NCBI GenBank assembly: GCA_964553105.1
Contig: CAZKJO010000027.1
Location: 1 to 34,400, forward strand
DNA length: 34,400 bases
Reading direction: 5' to 3'
From: Profundicola sp964553105
GTDB taxonomy: Bacteria > Bacteroidota > Bacteroidia > Flavobacteriales > Weeksellaceae
Shown here: positions 15,403 to 23,825 of the stretch, piece after piece
Position numbering within the stretch: the stretch's first letter is position 1
Layout: each line of letters begins with the position of its first letter
The notes under the pieces: generated by a model
The model's input: the letters and a program-made list of their open reading frames with translations, nothing else
Database searches by the model: none
Told to the model about the DNA's origin: nothing
Program-made: the position numbers and the translations under genes

Positions 15403-16629
15403 ATGAAAAATTTATTATATTTTTTTATACTTATTTCTAGCCTAAGCTACGCCCAAGATTTAAGTGGAAGATGGGTAGCTGTTACAGGCTATGACTCGGG
15501 ATATTATGCCGAACTTTATTTAGTTCAGAATGATAAGAATGTATATGCCGGACATTGCTATGACACCCAAGAGGGCGGCTATTGTAGACATTGGTTGGAT
15601 GCTACATATAATCCCGATACCAAAGAATTTATTGGATTGGATATGGAGCTTATTCAAAAATCCTATAGCCACGAACCCACGGACTATATCTTGAAATATG
15701 AAAAGGGAGAAAATGGTAAAGAATATTTAGTAGGAACTACGGGTACTATTCCCTATTACATACGACCGAATGGAATCATGCGTCCTAATAAATCTCAACT
15801 TATGGATTTAAGGTTTCGTAGTAGAACTATTCCTACTGTGGTTCGCTATGTAAAGGTTTCGGAAGATTATAAAATTTACAATGATGAAATGCCTTTAGCG
15901 ATGACAGAAGATCAGATTATGTTTGAAAAAGCTGCTTTTCCAGAGGTTTATGACGAGGAAGAGGTGGCTAAATTGAATGAATTACACGATCTTCAAAAAG
16001 CACCAGACGTTATTTCATTCCCGAATATTTTAGATATTCCGATGAGACGAAATAGACCCAACCCTCCAACGCCAGAAATTCCTGAATTACCAGAGGCTCC
16101 CGAAGAATTAGCCGAAGCAGAAGAAATAATCCCAGAGGACGAAGAAGTAGTTGCAATTCCAGAAGAGGAGATTAAAACCGAAGAACCCAAACCCGAGGTT
16201 GAAGTAGAAGGTTATGTAAGTGTAGAACCTAAAAAAGAGGAAGTAGAGGTCAGCATTACCGAAAAGAAAGAAAAGCGAAGTAATCAAATATTCTCTCATT
16301 TAAGATTAAAAACCAATAAAGTCACTTTACTCATCATGGACTACGGAACTATTGATAATGATACCGTTACCGTCTTTTATAATGATAAAATCATTGCAGA
16401 TGGAATTCGTTTAACTCATACTGCTGCTGAGTTTGAATTGGAATTAGATCCTAACAAAAGAAATGAATTAACTTTTGTTGCCAATAATTTGGGTGACGTA
16501 CCTCCGAACACAGCGAGAATTACATTAATAGCTGATGATAAAAGATATAATTATAGATTATTTTCTGATGAGCAAACCAATGCAGTGATTTTATTAGAAA
16601 ATGTTGGACGAATGGAAGAAGAAGATTAA
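15403..16629 (+). CDS. Secreted protein of unknown function with acidic Pro/Glu linker
   Basis: I do not recognise a named function. The 408 residues start with a signal peptide (cleavage likely after SYA at 17). Residues 18 to about 165 form a beta-rich, lipocalin-like domain (SGRWVAVTGYDSGYYAEL, with cysteines in HCYDTQEGGYCRHW). A low-complexity linker rich in Pro and Glu spans about 215-290. The final 100 residues resemble a domain recurring at the C-termini of secreted Bacteroidota proteins (DYGTIDNDTVTVFYNDKII, LTFVANNLGDVPPNTA). It stands alone, convergent with the RimK-like gene and sharing a terminator with it. The linker suggests a flexible periplasmic or cell-surface protein. Confidence 0.8.
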   Translation: MKNLLYFFILISSLSYAQDLSGRWVAVTGYDSGYYAELYLVQNDKNVYAGHCYDTQEGGYCRHWLDATYNPDTKEFIGLDMELIQKSYSHEPTDYILKYEKGENGKEYLVGTTGTIPYYIRPNGIMRPNKSQLMDLRFRSRTIPTVVRYVKVSEDYKIYNDEMPLAMTEDQIMFEKAAFPEVYDEEEVAKLNELHDLQKAPDVISFPNILDIPMRRNRPNPPTPEIPELPEAPEELAEAEEIIPEDEEVVAIPEEEIKTEEPKPEVEVEGYVSVEPKKEEVEVSITEKKEKRSNQIFSHLRLKTNKVTLLIMDYGTIDNDTVTVFYNDKIIADGIRLTHTAAEFELELDPNKRNELTFVANNLGDVPPNTARITLIADDKRYNYRLFSDEQTNAVILLENVGRMEEED

Positions 16630-16642
16630 TTTTAAAAAATCA

Positions 16643-16680
16643 CAAAATAAAAAGCCACTTTCTTAAGAAAGTGGCCTTAA
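16643..16680. terminator. Shared terminator between convergent genes
   Basis: A perfect 22-bp palindrome at 16654-16675 (arms GCCACTTTCTT and AAGAAAGTGGC) is followed on the minus strand by a T-rich tract (TTTTTATTTT) and on the plus strand by a weaker CTTAATATT. It should stop the RimK-like gene efficiently and may also serve the secreted-protein gene. Confidence 0.8.
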
Positions 16681-16710
16681 TATTCTTAATATTTTAAAGT
16701 AAAAATTGTT

Positions 16711-17604
16711 TTAATTCACTTTAGACTTAATGTAATCTATTAATTCTTGCGCTACATCTTTTCCTGTTGCCTGTTCCATTCCCTTGAAACCCGGTGATGA
16801 ATTCACTTCGCAGATCATATAACCGTATTCTCCAAATAGTAAATCAACGCCGGAGATTTCTAATCCTAATTCGGTCGTAACACTTAATGCCAATTGCTCA
16901 ATCTCTGGGGTTACCTCAAATGCTCTAACTCCTCCTCCACGAGAGAAATTAGCTTTGAAGCTATCGTCCGTAGAATATCTTTCCATGCAACCTACCACAC
17001 GGTTTCCAATCACGAAAACACGCAAATCTCGACCTTTGCTGCTGCTAATAAATTCTTGTAAAATAATCTCAGCATTAGGATTTGTGATTTGAATTAAATT
17101 ACCTAAATCCTCAAAAGATTGCGCATCATGTGATAAAATCACACCGCTTCCTTGTGAGCCAGATAATGTTTTTATAATCACTGGAAAACCTAATTTCTTA
17201 GCGACTATATCTGCGTTCACAGGAAACTTCACCATAATAGTTTTGGGAACCGGGAATTTTTCTGCTAAAATCTGCATTTGAAAAAGTTTGTCTTTTACTT
17301 TTTCAATCGCCTCCGAAGAGTTTACACTATAAACACCTAATCTCTCTAAATGACGGATTACTGCCAAGGCAAAATAACTCGTTGTGGCTCCCATTCTTGG
17401 GAATATAAAATCTGGTAATTTGGTTATTTTATCATCTAAAAGAACACTCTTTCTGTCGTCTTGGGTAACAATAATTTCTATTTGGCGAGGGTCGTGCAAC
17501 TCAAGCTCAATTCCTGCTTGCTTTGCAGTTTCTATCAGCTTTAATGTTTCGTACGAAGGCTCCTTTCCATAGACTTGCTTTTGCAAAATCCAACCTTTCA
17601 TCAT
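16711..17604 (-). CDS. RimK family ATP-grasp ligase
   Basis: Members of this family ligate glutamate or other amino acids to a carboxyl group using ATP, as RimK does to the tail of ribosomal protein S6. The 297 residues show the RimK N-terminal domain (DFIFPRMGATTSYFALAVIRHLE), the ATP-grasp region with FPVIIKTLSGSQGSGV and QEFISSSKGRDLRVFVIG, and the metal-binding EVNSSPGF near the end. The first two codons are both ATG; the second (MKGWILQKQ) may be the true start. A -7 box lies 17 bases upstream. The actual substrate cannot be told from sequence. Confidence 0.9.
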   Translation of the reverse strand: MMKGWILQKQVYGKEPSYETLKLIETAKQAGIELELHDPRQIEIIVTQDDRKSVLLDDKITKLPDFIFPRMGATTSYFALAVIRHLERLGVYSVNSSEAIEKVKDKLFQMQILAEKFPVPKTIMVKFPVNADIVAKKLGFPVIIKTLSGSQGSGVILSHDAQSFEDLGNLIQITNPNAEIILQEFISSSKGRDLRVFVIGNRVVGCMERYSTDDSFKANFSRGGGVRAFEVTPEIEQLALSVTTELGLEISGVDLLFGEYGYMICEVNSSPGFKGMEQATGKDVAQELIDYIKSKVN

Positions 17605-17621
17605 ATCAATATTTAAAGTTG

Positions 17622-17629
17622 CAAAGGTA
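17622..17629 (-). promoter_or_regulatory. -7 box of the RimK-like gene
   Basis: The minus strand reads TACCTTTG, an exact TAnnTTTG match, 17 bases before the start codon. No TTG is found at the expected distance. Read-through from the upstream operon, whose last gene stops 29 bases before this box, is also possible. Confidence 0.5.
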
Positions 17630-17658
17630 GACTATTCACCGATATGAATAATCATTAA

Positions 17659-17961
17659 TTAATCCTGATTCTTTATCCCTAAAAACTTATCTCTACCCAC
17701 CAAATACACAAAAACGGCAAGCATTGGAATGGTAGCGAGAAATAATATCCACATCAATCTTTCGTGAACAGGATTTTTAATTAAATCTATAATTACAGCA
17801 ATGAGAGAAACTAAATTTAATCCTATACCCACATACAGCCAAGTTGTATCCACATCATACTGCTGATAGGCACTATAAAATGCTCCCAGAATCATTGCAA
17901 TGCCGATTCCAGAGAAAGCCACCAAGAGTTTTTTAGGTAATATTAAATCTTGAATCTGCAT
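17659..17961 (-). CDS. Small three-helix membrane protein
   Basis: The 100-residue protein has three hydrophobic segments at about 11-30, 41-60 and 70-88, and ends with VFYLVG-like VYLVGRDKF and a short polar tail. The last helix and the RDKF end faintly recall the PLDc_N (cardiolipin-synthase N-terminal) module, but this is weak. No catalytic residues are seen. Its ATG shares one base with the thiL stop (TAATG), so it is translated with thiL. Function is unknown. Confidence 0.65.
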   Translation of the reverse strand: MQIQDLILPKKLLVAFSGIGIAMILGAFYSAYQQYDVDTTWLYVGIGLNLVSLIAVIIDLIKNPVHERLMWILFLATIPMLAVFVYLVGRDKFLGIKNQD

Positions 17962-19061
17962 TATTCTTCTTCTGAATTACTTTCCTTCTTAGCCTTAATT
18001 ACTTCTTGCTTATACTTCTGAAACGAATCCCAACCTTGTGAAGTTAAAGGCACTTTCGTCTGAAAACCTCTACTCACCAAGTTACATCCTTCGCTTTTGG
18101 CAGTTGCATGACCAATAACGGTAAAATGAGGATTAGCCTTAATCTTTTCGTGATCATCTAAAGATATGGTAAAAAGCAATTCATAATCCTCTCCACCATT
18201 TAAGGCTGCAATAGATGCATTGACATCGAACTCCTCTCCCGCACTAATCACCTGTTGGTCCATAGGGATTTTTTCTTCATAAACCACAAAACCAACATTA
18301 CTTTCCTCAGATAAATGCAGCGTTTCTGAAGCCAATCCATCAGAGATATCAATCATAGCGGTTGGCCTAACATCTAATTCTTTTAGAAGTTTCACGATAT
18401 CCAACCTTGCTTCTGGTTTTAATTGTCTTTCGATCAAATAATTATAAGGCGACAAATCAGGTTGTACAGCAGGATTTGCTTTCCAAACTTCGTTTTCTCT
18501 TTCTAGGATTTGTAATCCAAAATAAGCTGCTCCCAAATCACCAGAAACCACTAATAAATCATTTTCCTTAACGCCATTGCGATAAACAATTTCCTCTTCT
18601 TTTTGATGTCCGATAGCTGTTATATTGATAACCAATCCCGACTGAGAAGAAGTGGTGTCTCCACCTACTAAATCCACCTTATATTTTTGACAAGCAATCA
18701 GCATTCCGCTGTATAGTTCATCGATAGCTTCTACAGGAAAACGATCTGAAACCGCAATAGAAACTAGTATTTGAGACGGAATGGAATTCATGGCGCAGAT
18801 GTCGCTAATATTCGTGATAACTGCTTTATAACCTAAATGCTGTAAGGGAACATATCCCAAATTGAAATGCACACCTTCTGTCAACATATCGGTAGTCAAA
18901 ACTACTTTTTCGCCTTCAAAAGATAGCACAGCAGCATCGTCACCAATGCCTTTTATACTACTTTCGTTTTTAAGTTGTACAGAATTTTTAATCCTATGAA
19001 TTAAACCGAATTCACCAATTTCACTAAGTGGCGTTCGTTGTTGTTCTTTATCTTCTAACAT
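17961..19061 (-). CDS. thiL: Thiamine-monophosphate kinase
   Basis: This enzyme phosphorylates thiamine monophosphate to the active cofactor thiamine diphosphate. The 366-residue protein is of the PurM/ThiL fold. Motifs are GIGDDAAV at 38-45 and TTDMLTEGVHF at 56-66 (metal and substrate binding), NISDICAMN at 84-92, GGDTT at 133-137 and ISDGLASE further on. The start codon lies one base after the thioesterase stop, and the gene overlaps the membrane-protein gene by one base. It is slightly longer than many homologues because of a charged C-terminal tail. Confidence 0.96.
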   Translation of the reverse strand: MLEDKEQQRTPLSEIGEFGLIHRIKNSVQLKNESSIKGIGDDAAVLSFEGEKVVLTTDMLTEGVHFNLGYVPLQHLGYKAVITNISDICAMNSIPSQILVSIAVSDRFPVEAIDELYSGMLIACQKYKVDLVGGDTTSSQSGLVINITAIGHQKEEEIVYRNGVKENDLLVVSGDLGAAYFGLQILERENEVWKANPAVQPDLSPYNYLIERQLKPEARLDIVKLLKELDVRPTAMIDISDGLASETLHLSEESNVGFVVYEEKIPMDQQVISAGEEFDVNASIAALNGGEDYELLFTISLDDHEKIKANPHFTVIGHATAKSEGCNLVSRGFQTKVPLTSQGWDSFQKYKQEVIKAKKESNSEEE

Positions 19062-19062
19062 C

Positions 19063-19560
19063 TTATTTTAAATCTTCTGGATTAATATTTTGTGGAGCTA
19101 CACCCAAGTTTTTGATATCCATCTTGCTCAGTTTTTTGGCTCCTTCTGTATCTAAAGCCTCCATAATCTTTAGCATTTCTTGTGGAAGTTCGGTAGCCAT
19201 TTTGCGAGTTGTAAAGTCTAACCAACAGCCAAAAATCTTAGATTTAGCCTTGTGTTGACCTTGCTCATCATACAAATCATGTTCAAATTCAAAAAGAACA
19301 AAATCTTCTGAAACACCTGAAATTTTGGTATGAATGTAAATGGTTGTATCAGGTAAAATCTCTCTAAAGAAATTAAATTTTTCTTCAAAAATAACCGGAC
19401 CTCTTTTCCAAATATGCATGTGTTTGGTGTCAAATCCAAGTTCGTTTAGTGCTTTCATTCTCGCAAAAGAAGTAAAACTCATATAGGCTTGATTCGCCAA
19501 GTGCATATTTGGGTCTAAGTCGCTCCATCTAACTTGTACATGGGATTTAAATATCTTCAT
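19063..19560 (-). CDS. Hotdog-fold acyl-CoA thioesterase
   Basis: The 165-residue protein belongs to the 4-hydroxybenzoyl-CoA thioesterase/YbgC-FadM-like group that hydrolyses acyl thioesters. The signature near the N-terminus is VRWSDLDPNMHLANQAYMSF, in which one of Asp14 or Asp16 should be the catalytic acid. The remaining sequence follows the expected hotdog beta-sheet pattern. The substrate is unknown. Its start lies 14 bases inside the end of the histidine kinase gene, and its stop is one base before thiL, so it is embedded in the operon. Confidence 0.88.
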   Translation of the reverse strand: MKIFKSHVQVRWSDLDPNMHLANQAYMSFTSFARMKALNELGFDTKHMHIWKRGPVIFEEKFNFFREILPDTTIYIHTKISGVSEDFVLFEFEHDLYDEQGQHKAKSKIFGCWLDFTTRKMATELPQEMLKIMEALDTEGAKKLSKMDIKNLGVAPQNINPEDLK

Positions 19561-21040
19561 CTTCTAAATTTAAGGGTAATGTGATAATAAACGTTGTCCC
19601 CTTGTCTGGGTTGTTTCTAAAACGAATATTACCATCGTAATCTTTAATAATTTTATTCACCATCGGCAAGCCCAATCCAGAGCCTGATGATTTAGTGGTA
19701 AACTTAGGTTCAAAAAGCTTTTCTGCGATGTCATCGGAAATTCCAACACCATTGTCTTTAACGAAAATCTCTACTACTTTTTTAGATTTAACCACGTCGA
19801 TTTTAATTTCTGGTTTTACACGAGCGGGAACCGATTGAATAGCATTTTTAACCAAGTTGGTAATAACTCTTACCAAATAATTCGGGTCGAAGTGAATATA
19901 AACAGCTTCTTGATTTGAATTAAATTCAATCAACTCGTCATCAAAAATGTCTATGCTGGTATCTATTTCTTCGATTAAGTTGATATCCTCATCTTTTCTC
20001 AGTGGCATTCTAGTAAAGTCAGAAAAAGCCTCAGCAATTCCACTCAGGGTATCTATTTGTTTGATTATACCTTTGGTTAATTCAGCCACTTTATCTTTTA
20101 CATCAGGCGCCGTGGGATCAAATCTTCTCTGGAAACTCTGCATTTGTAAACGCATGGGCGTTAATGGATTTTTTAATTCATGAGCCACTTGCCTTGCTGC
20201 CTCTCGCCATGTTTCTTCACGTTCTATCTTCAACAATTGCTCTGATTGTTCATTTAGCTCTGAAAGCATGTTATTATATGATTCAATCAGCACTTTTACC
20301 TCATCATTAAACTGATACTCAATAGGTTTATTAGCTTTAATCATGTGTGTAGATTGCAGAATTTCAGCAATTTCATTTAATCTACCTGTAATCGATTTAG
20401 AAATCCACCAAGAAACTAAGGCACCAAATACCAATACACCAATCACAACCCCTAAAAAAAGTTCTAAAAGCGCAAATAATTCTTCTTTTAAGAAAGAATC
20501 GTCATGCAAATAAGGCAAACTTACAATTGCTATCGGTTGCTGGAAAATATTGTAAATGAGACTATAGGTGGTCAAGAAAGTATTATCACCTTCTGTTCTT
20601 CTTACCTCAAATCTGTCATTGCTTGGGTTAATTCTCTCTAGAATATAACTTGGAACTTCTCGTCTTTGATCAGAAATTTTAGCTTCGGAGGTAAGTAATA
20701 ATTTTCCGCTTAGATCATAAATATTAATGGGAATATCATTAATGTCAGCAAATTCAAAGAGTTTATGCTCTAGAATATCCTTAATATTCCCTTCGGCTGC
20801 TTCCTCTGGATAATCTGTAATAGCATAATCCAAAGTTTCGATAATGGTTTTTTCCTTTCTCGCTAGTCTATTTTCGTGGTAAACCTTTGTAGTTTGCTGA
20901 AAATGGAAGAAGGTTAACAGACCAATGATGGTAGCCGTAAATAAAATCATCACCACTAGGGCAATGAAAATGCGCATTCGCAGCGTAAGTCTGTCTATGA
21001 TATTCAAATTTTTATTTTTTTTATAATGCCCTAGCTTCAA
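19547..21040 (-). CDS. Membrane sensor histidine kinase, NtrY-like
   Basis: This two-component sensor autophosphorylates on a histidine in response to an unknown signal. The 497 residues have two membrane helices (about 23-44 and 190-213) enclosing a periplasmic sensor of about 145 residues, then a HAMP-like linker. The H box is VAHELKNPLTPMRLQ with His287; the NPLTP form is typical of NtrY-type kinases. The N box is NLVKNAIQS (395-403), and the G boxes are VKDNGVGIS (427-435) and SGSGLGLPMV (452-461). No response regulator lies in the window, so it is an orphan. It follows ribE by 8 bases and overlaps the thioesterase gene by 14. Confidence 0.93.
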   Translation of the reverse strand: MKLGHYKKNKNLNIIDRLTLRMRIFIALVVMILFTATIIGLLTFFHFQQTTKVYHENRLARKEKTIIETLDYAITDYPEEAAEGNIKDILEHKLFEFADINDIPINIYDLSGKLLLTSEAKISDQRREVPSYILERINPSNDRFEVRRTEGDNTFLTTYSLIYNIFQQPIAIVSLPYLHDDSFLKEELFALLELFLGVVIGVLVFGALVSWWISKSITGRLNEIAEILQSTHMIKANKPIEYQFNDEVKVLIESYNNMLSELNEQSEQLLKIEREETWREAARQVAHELKNPLTPMRLQMQSFQRRFDPTAPDVKDKVAELTKGIIKQIDTLSGIAEAFSDFTRMPLRKDEDINLIEEIDTSIDIFDDELIEFNSNQEAVYIHFDPNYLVRVITNLVKNAIQSVPARVKPEIKIDVVKSKKVVEIFVKDNGVGISDDIAEKLFEPKFTTKSSGSGLGLPMVNKIIKDYDGNIRFRNNPDKGTTFIITLPLNLEDEDI

Positions 21041-21048
21041 AAATCGTG

Positions 21049-21636
21049 CTATGACCTTTTCTCCATAAGTTTCTGAACATATTTCCCCAAAATATCAAAT
21101 TCCAGGTTCACTTGATCTCCTACTTTAAGGTCTCCTAAGTTGGTATGTTCCCAAGTATAAGGTATAATGGCAATAGAAAATCCGTTATCATCAGAATCAA
21201 CCACGGTTAAACTCACTCCATTCACGCAAATAGAACCTTTCTGAACGGTGACGAATGTATTAGTTTTATAAGAAATATAGATTTTAAAACTTCCATTTTC
21301 GTCGGTGATACGCTCCACAATACCTACTTGATCCACATGACCTTGAACCACATGACCGTCTAGTCTATCGTTTAATTTAATACAACGTTCTAGGTTGATG
21401 TTCTTACCAACTTCCCAAGCACTAAGATTGGTTTTTTGCAAAGTCTCCTCAATGGCAGTTACCGTATAAGTTTTATCCGTAAGCGCAACCACGGTTAAAC
21501 AAACACCATCATGAGCAACACTTTGGTCAATTTGAAGCTCATCTACAAAAGAGCAGCTCAAGGTATAGTGTGTGTTTGATTTATCTTGTTCAATAGCTTC
21601 AACTTTAGCCATTTCCTCTACAATTCCTGTAAACAT
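21049..21636 (-). CDS. ribE: Riboflavin synthase, alpha subunit
   Basis: This enzyme dismutates two 6,7-dimethyl-8-ribityllumazine molecules to riboflavin. The 195 residues contain the two expected lumazine-binding repeats, starting at MFTGIVEE and at GHVDQVGIVE, with the paired motifs SVAHDGVCLTV and SICVNGVSLTV. It is of normal length. Other riboflavin genes are not in the window. No FMN riboswitch is visible, since only 39 bases separate it from the upstream gene. A weak TATCTTTA box on the minus strand at 21661-21668 could provide extra transcription. Confidence 0.96.
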   Translation of the reverse strand: MFTGIVEEMAKVEAIEQDKSNTHYTLSCSFVDELQIDQSVAHDGVCLTVVALTDKTYTVTAIEETLQKTNLSAWEVGKNINLERCIKLNDRLDGHVVQGHVDQVGIVERITDENGSFKIYISYKTNTFVTVQKGSICVNGVSLTVVDSDDNGFSIAIIPYTWEHTNLGDLKVGDQVNLEFDILGKYVQKLMEKRS

Positions 21637-21675
21637 AATTTTCTAATACTTAATTCAACCTAAAGATAAGGCTTT

Positions 21676-22191
21676 TTACCAATAGCCATTGGAGCTATAA
21701 TCATCATCCAACCCATAAAGATCATCGTCTTCGTCGTCGAGGTCGAATTCATCGTCGATATCTAATTCACCTAACAAATCTTTTTCGGGTGCTTCTTCGG
21801 GTCTTTGCCCATAACTGAACACAACCGCTGGAAATTCAGAATTAACCGAAATAACATCAGTTTCTACAACCTCCACATAGAAAGTCCAAAGTGAAAGAAA
21901 ATCATAAACAAAGATCATTTTATTTCCCTTTTGTGGAATCACTTGTCCCACTGTGATATCAGCCATTGTTTCGGCTGCTTCTTCTTCTGAAATATCCATT
22001 AATGGAATTTCACTTCCCTGAAACCAATCATCATTTGATAAATAAAAGGATGCCATCTCCTCTCCTTCCATTTCAAAGGCCTGCTTGATTCCTTCGTGTA
22101 ATTCTAGAAGCGTTTGATCGTCTCTGATTTCAATATCTCTGAATACGTCTTCTTCTACTTCTAGTATTATTCTTAGTTTGGTAATTGTCAT
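21676..22191 (-). CDS. pRiA4b ORF-3-like family protein
   Basis: The 171-residue protein has the beta-rich pattern of the plasmid pRiA4b ORF-3-like family: LRIILEVEEDVFRDIEIRDD, then LLELHEGIKQAFEMEGEEMASFYLSNDDW, then a central FVYDFLSLWTFYVEVVE. The last 40 residues form a very acidic tail of Asp and Glu ending in NGYW. The biochemical role of this family is unknown. Its ATG overlaps the cca stop by 4 bases (ATGA), so it is translated with the tRNA nucleotidyltransferase. The tail might contact a basic partner; that is inference. Confidence 0.85.
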   Translation of the reverse strand: MTITKLRIILEVEEDVFRDIEIRDDQTLLELHEGIKQAFEMEGEEMASFYLSNDDWFQGSEIPLMDISEEEAAETMADITVGQVIPQKGNKMIFVYDFLSLWTFYVEVVETDVISVNSEFPAVVFSYGQRPEEAPEKDLLGELDIDDEFDLDDEDDDLYGLDDDYSSNGYW

Positions 22192-23624
22192 TTGCTGATT
22201 TTATTGCTGTTTGTTTGCGTCATTCCCATTTTCTCACCCAAAGCAATCATGTACTTATAGGCATCTTCGCGATTGTTGTGCAAATCGCCTTCCAAAATGG
22301 CTTCTTTAATTTGGTTTTTAATTTTTCCAACGGCTGGACATGGCTTAATATCAAAAGCTTGCATAATATCTTCCCCACTGATAGGTGGCTGGAAATTTCT
22401 TACCTGATCTCGATCCTCTACTTCTTTAATTTTTTGTTCAACTAGAATAAAGTTTTCTGTAAAACGTTTTTGTTTTTTGTTGTTCTTGGTTGTAATATCT
22501 GCCTTACACAGCGTAAATAAATCCTCTAAATCATCACCGGCATCAAATAAAAGTCGTCTTAAAGCAGCATCTGTAGCGGTTTCGCTTACCAAAGCAATGG
22601 GGCGCGAACTTAACATCACCAACTTTTTTACGTATTTCATTTCTGGGCCCATAGGCAATTTAAGCCTTCTGAATAACTTTGGAACCATTTTACTTCCCAC
22701 AAATTCATGGGAATGGAAAGTCCAACCGATTTTTTTGTGAAACTTTTTGGTTGGTGCTTTTCCAATGTCGTGTAACAAAGCGGCCCAACGAAGCCACAGA
22801 TTATCGGTGTGTTTTGAAATATTGTCAACCACTTCAAAAGTGTGATAAAAATTATCTTTATGTCGCTGACCTTCTATTTCTTCTATTCCTTTAAGCGCTA
22901 CTAATTCTGGTAAGAATTTCTCTAAAAGTTTAGCCTGATCTAGCATGATTAAACCTACGGAAGGTTTATCTGTCATGAGAATCTTATTGAATTCATCCAT
23001 GATGCGCTCCTTTGAAACGATTTTCAAACGGTCGGCATTGTCTTGTATAGCTTTGAATTCTGTGTGATTGATATCGAATCCTAATTGTGCTGCGAATCGA
23101 ATGGCTCTCATCATCCTCAATGGATCGTCAGAAAAAGTAATATCAGGATCTAAAGGTGTGCGAATCATTTTGCTCTCTAGGTCTTGTAGGCCTTCAAAAG
23201 GATCTACAAATTCGCCATAAGTTTCTTGATTTAAGGAAATTGCCAAGGCATTGATGGTAAAATCTCGTCGAAGTTGGTCGTCTTGAATACTGCCATTTTC
23301 TACCGCAGGATTTCGGCTATCTTCTGAATAACTTTCTTTTCTAGCACCCACAAATTCCCAGTCTACGCCTTGATAGCGAAACATAGCTGTTCCAAAGCGC
23401 TTAAAAAACGAAACTTTTGGTGGGTTTGGTAAATTCGTGGCGACTAATCTTGCCAACTCTATTCCGCTACCTTCGGTAACGATATCTATATCTTTTTTGC
23501 CAGGTCGTTGCAAAATATGATCACGTACGAATCCGCCAATCACAAATGTTTTTTGGGCTAGTTGATCTCCGACCTTTCCAATTTCCTGAAAAAGTGGCTC
23601 CTCCAGAGCATCTTTCAAATTCAT
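22188..23624 (-). CDS. cca: CCA tRNA nucleotidyltransferase with HD domain
   Basis: This enzyme adds or repairs the 3' CCA end of tRNAs. The 478 residues carry the class II head domain with GGFVRD at 30-35, the catalytic DID at 45-47 and RRDFTINALA at 119-128, followed by the RNA-binding neck. An HD phosphohydrolase domain follows, with His261, His285-Asp286 (LLHDIGKAPTK) and HSHEF near 304-308. The ATG at 23622-23624 lies only 4 bases after a TATCTTTG -7 box, implying a leaderless mRNA. It is the first gene of the operon that runs through ribE and thiL. Confidence 0.96.
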   Translation of the reverse strand: MNLKDALEEPLFQEIGKVGDQLAQKTFVIGGFVRDHILQRPGKKDIDIVTEGSGIELARLVATNLPNPPKVSFFKRFGTAMFRYQGVDWEFVGARKESYSEDSRNPAVENGSIQDDQLRRDFTINALAISLNQETYGEFVDPFEGLQDLESKMIRTPLDPDITFSDDPLRMMRAIRFAAQLGFDINHTEFKAIQDNADRLKIVSKERIMDEFNKILMTDKPSVGLIMLDQAKLLEKFLPELVALKGIEEIEGQRHKDNFYHTFEVVDNISKHTDNLWLRWAALLHDIGKAPTKKFHKKIGWTFHSHEFVGSKMVPKLFRRLKLPMGPEMKYVKKLVMLSSRPIALVSETATDAALRRLLFDAGDDLEDLFTLCKADITTKNNKKQKRFTENFILVEQKIKEVEDRDQVRNFQPPISGEDIMQAFDIKPCPAVGKIKNQIKEAILEGDLHNNREDAYKYMIALGEKMGMTQTNSNKISK

Positions 23625-23628
23625 GGGG

Positions 23629-23636
23629 CAAAGATA
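23629..23636 (-). promoter_or_regulatory. -7 box of the cca operon, 4 nt before the ATG
   Basis: The minus strand reads TATCTTTG, identical to the box of the MFS exporter gene, and only CCCC separates it from the ATG. No TTG is present at 17-23 bases upstream. Confidence 0.6.
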
Positions 23637-23659
23637 TAAATTTGTTATCTGAAATATAG

Positions 23660-23825
23660 GTTTTAGACGAAAGACTGCGGTGCTGATTGTAGCAAAAATC
23701 CTTTTCTTTCTTTTGACACTACAAAATACGAAAGACAGAGAGCGACCCTAGAAGCTCCTCTGGATGAGATATTTTGTTGGCAAAAGAAGAAAAGATTGCC
23801 GCGGAAAGCAGCTTCAACCGCCCTA
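23660..23825. repeat. Imperfect foldback element between sua5 and cca
   Basis: The left arm at 23692-23728 (GCAAAAATCCTTTTC...ACAAAATA) and the reverse complement of 23770-23799 (GCAATCTTTTCTTC...CAACAAAATA) align along nearly their whole length with a few small bulges. The 41-base loop contains a possible smaller hairpin. Outside the core, GC-rich words TGCGGTGC and CCGCGG may extend the pairing. It lies after the sua5 stop and before the cca promoter. It may be a repeat element, a 3' end structure or a small RNA. Confidence 0.5.
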
